A stretch of 64,000 nucleotides of DNA from Paulownia fortunei. Taxonomy: Eukaryota > Streptophyta > Magnoliopsida > Lamiales > Paulowniaceae. Shown here one piece after another: positions 56,330 through 64,000 of this stretch; position 1 is the first letter of the stretch; each line of letters opens with the position of its first letter. The stretch spans positions 6,536,071 through 6,600,070 of the forward strand of contig CM033118.1 of NCBI GenBank assembly GCA_019321725.1. The letters run 5' to 3'. The translations under genes and the position numbers were made by a program. The notes under the pieces are model-generated. The model did not search any database. It saw nothing but the letters and a program-made list of their open reading frames with translations, and was not told the origin of the DNA.

Positions 56330-59300
56330 ACAGACCTAATCGTATCGGTATTGAAAATTCGATATATATCGAACATCGAACCAAAAATTCAGTTCAGTAT
56401 GGTACGGTATCGATAAAATGGTCTGGTATGCCGCACTATACTAAATACCGAAATTATATATATTTATATATATTTTTATTTTTTATGATTTAAGGATTTT
56501 AAATTTGATGTTTGAGTCTTTAACTTAAGAATGAAGACTTTGACTCTCACATCCCTTATTCTACTTCACCTAAACTCTCTTAGTCTCTCGTTAATTCTCT
56601 CTCTGTCTCTCACTGATCTATCTAACGACCACCACTCCAACCAATGAGCCACCACTCTACCGTATTGTTGTTCACTACCAAGCTACTAGTAGTAGCCACC
56701 ACTTTCTTCCACCATCAGGACTACAACCACTCTACCAAAATTTTTAGTTCCCCATTCTCGTCACCTCACCGTTGGCTCATCACCAATAGCCATTGTAGGC
56801 CTTCCCTGCTCCATGCCAGGTGTTGATTGGGCATTTTTCTTCTAAGGCAAAAAACCCCAAATTTCAAAACCTTAGGCCCCAAAAATAAGTAAACACTAAT
56901 TTTTCTCATTATTTTCTAATTTCTATCAATTAGCCTATGTAAATGTTAGTATGTTTTGCGTAATCCTTTTTTATGTCAATAAATTATGAACTCAAAATCT
57001 AGGTAAAATGTAAAGGCCATTCATTTATATACAGTATCTTACTAAAATTTTAATTATTACCAAAATCATGCTAAAATTTTATTATATACACCTATCATTG
57101 CTCATTACCCATACCAGTAGCCTATAGGATTTGATTTGTTTATATTTGATATTTGAAATTTGGTAGAAATTGAGCTTAGTGGTGCATTTCATGCATCATG
57201 TGGAGATAAAATCAATTCGACATTTTGACTTGTTTCTCCACCCTATGTGTATTTATGCAGCAGTGATGGTGTGGTGCTAAGCTTATATTAATAGAGCAAG
57301 AGCATGCTAACAGTACATTCATGGCATTACTGAAGTAGCAAGAGTCTGCATTAAGTTCTAAATAACAAAATACTTTTTTTATTTATCTTTAATATCTCAT
57401 TTTCAATCGATTGTTGTCAAAAAATAGTCCTAATTTAGATGCTCGACTAGAACATAAAGTTACACTATTGATAAGAAATTAATTTTTATATATATTTACA
57501 TTTTATCCATTTATATGCCTTTCTCAAGTCTTTCATGTGCCATACTTCATACATTATCTCATTCTATTTATATTATTTTCTCATTCTCAAATATATAGAA
57601 AGTGAAAGAGGTGACTCAATGAGTTCTAGGCATATAGGTTCATATCTAATGTCAACTTAATCTAAACCGACATTTGAATCGATTGAAAAAATGGAGATTT
57701 TAGACACCCCTAAGGAAGTTGAAAGACAATTTTAAAGGCCAAAAAGGAAAGAGATGTCTAGAAGAGCTCATGCTTGGGATTACTTCACTCTTTACACCAA
57801 CAAAAGTGGGAAGTTGAGGGCAAAATGTAAGTATAGTGATAAGAATTATCCAACTGATCCTTTAAAAAATGGGATTTCTGGAATGAATAATCATATGAAA
57901 GTTTGCAAAAATCATCCTGATAATGTATATATAAGAGATAATTAAACAATTGAAAGATTTTGTCAAAGTGTAACTGGGGGATTTAGAGATCCATATTCTA
58001 TTTGGAAATTAGATCAAGAAGCCATTAGAAAAAAACTTAGTTCAGATGATCATTAAAGATGGATTGCCCTTTAAGTTTGTGGAGAATAATAGATTTATGG
58101 AGTTTATGTCCATTGCATGTCCATAATTTGTTGTTCCATCAAGATCAACAATAACAAAAGATTGTTATAAACTATACTTTGATGAAAAAAAATAAGTTAA
58201 AGACTTATTTTAGGACATCTGAAGAGAGACTTTCATATGCATGGACTTCTAATCAAATGCTCACCTATTTGTGCTTGACTGACCATTACATTGATGATTG
58301 GAAAATGCGTAAAGTAATTCTTAATTTCATTCCATGTCCTACTCATGAAAGTGATGAAGTCGATCTTTTAATTGAAAAATGTTTGCTTGATTGGGAATTA
58401 GATAAGATTTTTCCTATCACTATTGATAATGCTTTTTCAAATGATACTACTATTGCTTATTTGAAAAGAAGGTTCTTACTTTGGGAATTACAATATTAGG
58501 TGGCAAATGTTTGCATATGAGATGTTTTTCTAACATTATTAATCTTGTGGTGAAAGATGGGATGAAAGAATTTAATGAGTTAGTTAAGCATGTTCGCACA
58601 CTAGTGAGGTATGTGCGATAATCACCAACTAGGTTGAAAAATTCAATATTTTTGTTGTTGAGGAGAAGGTAGAAACAAAAAAATTATTGTGTATAGATGT
58701 TCCAACAAAGCAGAACTCTTTTTACACGATGCTAGAGATAATTGTGATTTTCAAGGGTGTATTTGATAGGTATAAGGTGTTTGATGCTGACTTTCGTGCA
58801 GAATTTATACTTGGGGGACCTTATGCAAATATAGGTTTGCTGAAAAAAGATGATTGGGTTGTTGTGGAAAGATTTGTGAAAGTCTTGTACTATTTCTATG
58901 AACTTATTCTTTGAGTTTCTGGATTTTTATTTGTAACATCCAATACTTTCATATATGAAATCAGTAATGTGGATGAGCTTTTGAGAGGATGGCTTAAGGT
59001 GATGACAATGCTTTGGTAGACATGATTAGAAAAATGAAGTTGAAATTTGATAAGTACTGGGGGAATATGGAGAAGATGAATATGATGTTATATATTGCTG
59101 ATATCCTTGACCCGCATCACAAATTGAATTACTTGCAATATATTTTTAAGAACATGTATGGGTCTGAACGTGGGGAGCACATAAAAAACTTGACAAAGAT
59201 TGCTATTTATGATGTTTTTGAGAAGTATAAGACTTTATATTATTCTGTAACATCAACATCATCATGCTATTCAAGTATGCCTATGAAAAATACAACCCTA

Positions 59301-61330
59301 AATGAATATGAAAATGATAATGAGGCTGACCTTAGGGCTATAAAGGTTAATAAGAAGAGATATATGCAAATGTTGTCTGAGATCGGAGTCGATTAATCAG
59401 GGTTAAATTTGTATCTACAGGAACCCATTGCAAAAGATTCTCCAAACTTTGATATAGTTGATTGATGGAAAGTAAATAGCCATAGATTTTCTATTTTATG
59501 CAAAATAACTCGTGATGTGTTAGCCATGCCAATATCTACTGTGGCTTCGAAGTGTGCCTTTAATACTAGGGATCACATAATTGATGACTTTAGAACTTCA
59601 TTGACTCCCCAAATAGCACAAGCTCTAATTTGTTGCCAAGATTGGCTTCGTCATACTTTGGTTAAGGTTTTGGATGAGGATTATGAGTTTATTCAAAGAA
59701 TTGAAAAAATTATAATTTTAATGTTTACTTATAATAGTTAATTTTATATTTTGTTTATATATAACTATTATTTACATCTTCTTCACATATGGTTCTTATG
59801 ATATACTTATAGATATGTTGTCAAATGTTTCTCATGATATACTTATAGATATATTGTCAAATGTTGGGATAGAGTTCAGTATCCTTGGCTTATGATTATG
59901 TGATTGTAAGACAAGAAGTTGAAGGTAAAATGTTCTTTTTTTCTTTGTATAAGGGATTATTTTGCTTTTGAAGCATAAATGCATAATTATTACTATATTC
60001 TAACTGCAACAGACTTCTATGTCAATAATTTACTATTTTAAAACTAATGAATATACTGTTTTTTTTCTTTTTCACCTATATGCATTAATATTTTTCCAAT
60101 TTTCATTGATATACTTGAGTATGATTTTGATACAAAGGCTAAATTGTAGAATCAAATATAATGTACCGGAGAAGTTTTTTTATGAATCTGTAAGTGCTTG
60201 TTTTTTTAAATGTTGTTCTAAGTTTTTCTTTTTACTTAAAATAATTGTTCTCAACATGCATTCATGTTGTGAAGATATGGTAGAATTTGATGTATTCTCA
60301 TTTCTAATTGGCATTCACCTTGAAACATAATGGATTGTAAATAATCAGAAATAATTTAAACTGCTACTTTCACTTATTTCGCAATTAGTTAATCTTAATG
60401 GTAAGAGAACAAAACAAAATCTATTAAACAATAGAACTTTTTTATTGGAACATACTATGATATTTTAGAATATGCATGCAAATGCATAGTTAGTACTCAA
60501 TAGAGGAAATTTCTTGCAAATGAGGTTGAGTGTGTTCCTTCTCAGTTGGTGTAAATATTTATTTTCAATTTCTTTTATTCTAAGTGAATGACTTTGAATA
60601 TCCTTATCATCTTTTAACTCTTATGACACCAAGATATAGATATCAAAGTACCTAATTTGTATTTTTTGTACATGTCTTTTCTTTTTAAAATTAATCACTG
60701 CTAAAGGAAGAATTTGTTGGTTCTTGCACAATCACATCAAGGTATGGGCAGCTTTTGGCTCTTCGATGGAGAAAATATTTGGTTGTTTTGCTTTTGATGA
60801 CTGAATGTTATTTACTTTTAAATTTACATTGGACAACTTTTGGCTCTTATGTTATTATGTATGATAATTAATCGGATTCTTGTGGACCTTGTAGTATTGT
60901 GTTTTTTTAATTTGGATATTATTATTATATGTAACAAATAGCAACGAACTAAAAAGATTATGGTGATGGTGTGCTTTCTAGTTTGATGATCATTCATTTT
61001 TTTTTTATGTGATTTAAGTATCCGACCTTTTTTTATATTATTTAAATATGTTGTGATTGGTTTTTATCATTATTTTACGAGATTTTTAAAATTAAGTATT
61101 TTTTATTGAATTTGATTTGAGATATAACAGATTAGAACGGTAAAAATTGAATTCAAATCGGCCAAACCGGTTCAGTTTAGTTCGGTATAGTGAAATATCG
61201 AACAAAAAACACTATATATATTTTTTAAATTTTAATTTTATCAAAAATCATATCAAATTATCAAAATTATTTCGGTAGAAACCAAATTGAACAGTTTTGT
61301 CAAAATTACTTCGATTTGGTATTCCATATA
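56330..61330 (+). mobile_element. Decayed hAT (Ac-like) transposon, approximate limits
   Basis: A broken transposase lies in the middle. Both outer regions (about 56340-56450 and 61135-61320) hold clusters of TTCGGTAT, ATCGAAC and ACCGGTTC motifs in roughly inverted orientation, as in subterminal regions of plant hAT elements. Exact ends and an 8-bp target duplication could not be found. The stretches 56460-57690 and 59750-61130 have no coding signal; a CT-rich leader near 56560-56820 could be the transposase 5' UTR. Confidence 0.5.
57691..59741 (+). pseudogene. hAT transposase, RICESLEEPER/Ac type, degenerate
   Basis: The order of domains is that of plant hAT transposases. A BED zinc finger lies at 57754-57945 (SRRAHAWDYF, then AKCKYSDKNY, where the second Cys of CX2C is Ser). 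The catalytic-core region is at 58179-58499 (YAWTSNQMLTYLCLTDHYID and FPITIDNAFSNDT). Middle parts follow at 58500-58915 and 59013-59396 (KFDKYWGNMEKMN, ADILDPHHKLNY), then the C-terminal dimerisation domain at 59517-59741 (MPISTVASKCAFNTRDHIID, ALICCQDWLR). At least four frameshifts and several stops separate these parts, including a TGA near 59463 where Trp is usual. It cannot make a working transposase. Confidence 0.9.
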
Positions 61331-61638
61331 ATTAAATGATGTATGAAATTTTCAATTAATTGAATTTTGATTCTGATTCCTACGATTTTACCAAATATAC
61401 ACTTATTATATTCAAATGAGACCTCTTCCCGTCCTTGACTTGTGCATCTCCAGGAACGATGACGACTCCGTACCAAAAATTGCCAGTTGTTTGTGACATT
61501 TTCTGAACTTGGATCTCTCCAACAAGGCTCTAAGAAATTCTACAGATGTCTAAGAACTATGACAACTGGGAGAAATTGGTCGAGGCAGTGCTTCGCAGAG
61601 AGCAGCTCAGGGAAATTGCATTGAGCCACTCCAGGAGC

Positions 61639-61646
61639 CCCAGCAG
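61639..61646. repeat. Left 8-bp target duplication of the hAT insertion
   Basis: CCCAGCAG, matching GCCAGCAG at 63947-63954 in 7 of 8 bases; 8 bp is the hAT length. Confidence 0.75.
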
Positions 61647-63946
61647 TTGACTTGACCACGGTTCAAGAACTGCCGATTACGGTTCGGAACCGCTGGTTCC
61701 ACGATTCAAGAAAATTCCGACCCTTAACCTTAACCGTCAAGACCAGTTACGGTCTGGGTTCCGGAACCGCCGGGCCGGTTCCCGTTTCGGTTCCGACCCT
61801 TGAATTTTTTTTTATTTTTTTACCTTATATTTTGAAAATTTATAACTTTTTAACTAACTATTAATTTTTGTTAAACAAAAACAAGGGTTTGAAAATTTAA
61901 ACATATATTTGAATGAAAATTTTTGAACTTAAATTTAAAAAAAAAAATCATTAATTTTTGAACTTAATGAATGTTTAACTTAAATTTGAAAAAAAATTAT
62001 TATCTAAAATTTAAAGTATCAAATATTCTAATTATAATAAATATATTAAAAAAAGATGTTCAACTTGAAATCTTAAAGTTTAAACTTAAATTTTAATAAA
62101 AAAAAATTTGCACTTAAATTTTTAAAAAATATCAGCAAAAATTTAAATTATATAATTAAAAATTATTTTAAAAATAAAAATGGGCTTGAACTTAAATTTA
62201 AGTTGCCTACGTATCCTCTTAGGGTATAGAGGAATCAAAACCCACGTAATTCTCTTACCTTTTAACACTTCTTACCTTAGGGAGTGGCGTGACTCAATCA
62301 CTCCCACCCGTTCCCGTCGTTGTTTCATCTGTGTCCTCCTCTTGATCTTTCTCCGAATTCGGCTGACATTATCTTCGTACTGAGGCCTTGATCCAATCAT
62401 CAAGATATGCTTGGGCTTCTAAATTTTCGGGAGACAACGTTGATCATTTCTCACTCAATATATTGGATACGGTTGAAGCAGGTGAAGCAAGTATCTCCTT
62501 CGTCATCATAGACAAAATTGGATACGTTTGCTTCTTTTGCGACCACCATCACAAAATATCAAACTTTCCATCGTCATCTGTCTTATTAAACTCAAATGAA
62601 ACATTAAAATAACTCTCAAGTTCTTGGCTAGAACTTGAGGATCCTCGAGGATGTTTAGTTCGTTCCCTAAGTAAAAGTTGTGCTGCCGTAAGTTTAAAAC
62701 TACTACTACTACTACTAGTTTTATGTATATCAACTTGACTTGATTGTGAACCATATTTGGAAATGTATTCATTATAAAATTTATTTAAAAGTGTTCTAAT
62801 TTTAAATATAATATTATTAATATCTATAGTATAATCATTTTCATTACGTGTTAAAGCATTGTAATAAATTAATAACAAGTTTTATAAACCATCTAATTTA
62901 AGTTTATGATAAAAACAACAACAATTAAATTAATATCTGGAATTTCATAAAAATATTTTTCCCATTTCAACTGCATTGATAAAGCATAATTTACTAAATT
63001 TTCATCTTGAGAGTTAATATTTTCATGTAAAACTAATGCAATATTACAATAATTTAATAATACTAAATGAGAAGTTGGTGAATAAACACTAGATAATTGT
63101 AAAGTAGCATCATTAAATATTTTTAAAATATTACAATTTTTTTCACTGCCATTTGAGTTTGGGTACGATCAATGCCAAATTCTACTGGATGCTTCTTCTC
63201 CACATGTCTTTTCAAGGATCCATAACCGCCTCCGGATTGAAATTTGTAAGATTGCGAATAATAATTATACTTTGCTCGCATCTCTCAATTTGGAAGTGTC
63301 ATTTTATCAAAATATTTTGTAAAAATAGAAGATTTGAGAGATGGAATAGATCGATTATGAGCATCACTCATTGTTTCTTGAGTAGTATACAAGTGAGTTT
63401 GCTTTTCATCACTTAACTCAACTTCACAATCGATGTTGAACCTTGGTTGCTCGTCGGTTGCGGGCATCTTTCCCTTACCTCTATTGCTTGAACCATCCAT
63501 TTTTTGATAAATGTTAAAAATTTAGTATATAGAATTGAATAATAAATAATTAAAGATGAAATAAATGAAATATGAAAAAAATTTAATGAAAGAATTAAAA
63601 TAATATAGAATTGAGAATGAATAATTAAGAGTGAAGATTAGAGAATTGAAAGTTGAAGTGTGGAAAAAATGAAAAATTGATGGGTATTTATAGAAGAAAA
63701 ATTAAAAAAATAAAAAATAAAAAAGTCAAACGGTCAATTTTTTTATCGTTTGACTTTGGCAACGATCAAATTTTTGACTGTTGCACAGCATAGCTGTTGC
63801 CATTGGCAACGGCACTTTGATTTTTTTTTTTTTTTTTCTTGAACCGTCGGGTCAGCCCGTCGGTTCACGGGTCGGACCCATGGTCCCGTTGACCACGGGT
63901 CAGCCACGGGCCGGGTCCGGTTTGGACCCGGCCCGTGGTCAGGTCT
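61647..63946 (-). mobile_element. hAT transposon, 2.3 kb, internally deleted, with TIRs and target duplication
   Basis: The terminal inverted repeats TGACTTGACCACGG (61648) and the complement of the right end, AGACCTGACCACGG, match in 12 of 14 bases. Both ends are GC-rich with many CGGTTC, GGGTCC and GGCCCG motifs, unlike the AT-rich inside. The transposase lies on the minus strand and is missing its core. An 8-bp duplication flanks the element. Confidence 0.85.
62385..63500 (-). pseudogene. hAT transposase remnant (RICESLEEPER type), core deleted
   Basis: The N-terminus at 63500 (MDGSSNRGKGKMPATDE) is open for 71 codons to a TGA at about 63285, where the BED-finger Trp is expected. The finger continues after it as EMRAKYNYYSQSYKFQSGGG, with Tyr at both CX2C zinc positions, then GSLKRHVEKKHP. 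After QTQMAVKKIV the frame shifts. The next recognisable sequence is from the C-terminal third (DATLQLSSVYSPTSHLVLLN near 63090, LTAAQLLLRERTKHPRGSSS near 62680). A shortened dimerisation region ends near 62390 (ILASPASTVS). The RNase H-like catalytic core is absent, so the element could only have moved with help from another transposase. Confidence 0.88.
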
Positions 63947-63954
63947 GCCAGCAG
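63947..63954. repeat. Right 8-bp target duplication of the hAT insertion
   Basis: GCCAGCAG, paired with CCCAGCAG at 61639-61646. Confidence 0.75.
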
Positions 63955-64000
63955 CATCAGCACTGCGTCATCTAATTATAGTCTTGGCTACACTTCTCCG

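Larger units (their letters stand above)
61546..64000 (+). pseudogene. 5' coding exon of an unrecognised plant gene, split by a hAT element; runs off the window
   Basis: The ATG at 61546 opens MSKNYDNWEKLVEAVLRREQ and continues through a basic, Ser-rich stretch to 61646. There a transposon begins and gives a TGA at 61648-61650 after 34 codons. After the transposon, from 63955, the same frame resumes (ISTASSNYSLGYTSP) to the window edge. If the element and one target copy are disregarded, the two parts join in frame without a lost base. An in-frame TAA lies upstream (61530-61532) and TTCTACAG directly before the ATG could be a splice acceptor. The composition is less AT-rich than the surroundings, and the translation is not repetitive. 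I do not recognise the family with certainty. Whether the rest of the gene is intact is unknown. Confidence 0.7.

Overview
This is a 64 kb piece of nuclear DNA from a flowering plant, very probably a eudicot. It is strongly AT-rich, has one long intron-containing plant gene, and is otherwise filled with plant-type LTR retrotransposons, hAT DNA transposons, SINE-like elements and simple repeats. Nothing points to a bacterial or organellar source, and the species cannot be fixed from the sequence alone.

Only one intact gene is visible. It is an 11-exon MAP kinase of the plant TDY class (MPK8/MPK15 type) on the + strand, coding bases 24759-31797, 597 residues. All 10 introns keep the frame. A second real gene starts at 61546 and runs off the right edge. 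Its first coding exon has been cut by a 2.3 kb hAT transposon (61647-63946) flanked by an 8-bp target duplication, and after 34 codons the transposon supplies a stop.

Layout. 1-15.5 kb: three copies of a non-coding segment (A at 1-1510, B at 8010-10720, C at 12300-15480), with a decayed Ty3/gypsy element between A and B and a 400-bp hAT-type MITE inside C whose empty site is visible in A. 15.5-24.5 kb: AT-rich intergenic DNA with local tandem duplications, a duplicated TATA-bearing segment and microsatellites. 24.5-32.1 kb: the MAPK gene, with a possible SINE just downstream. 34.5-43.3 kb: a tandem Ty1/copia array whose copies share a middle LTR, with a large inverted repeat at its left end. 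43.3-44.3 kb: a candidate TIR element. 45.8-56.0 kb: a near-complete but dead Ty1/copia element with both LTRs, a 5-bp target duplication and a nested minus-strand Ty3/gypsy insertion. 56-61.3 kb: a SINE-like element and a broken hAT (Ac-like) transposase. 61.5-64 kb: the hAT-interrupted gene.

The elements are all visibly inactive. In several of them the damaging changes look like G-to-A or C-to-T transitions (zinc-binding Cys to Tyr, Trp to stop, TGG to TAG at primer-binding sites), as expected after cytosine methylation and deamination. Apart from the MAPK, no cooperating gene set is present. I found no convincing new biological system. The strongest observations are the transposon-split gene at the right edge, the tandem copia array with its long inverted repeat, and the A/B/C duplication with its empty site.
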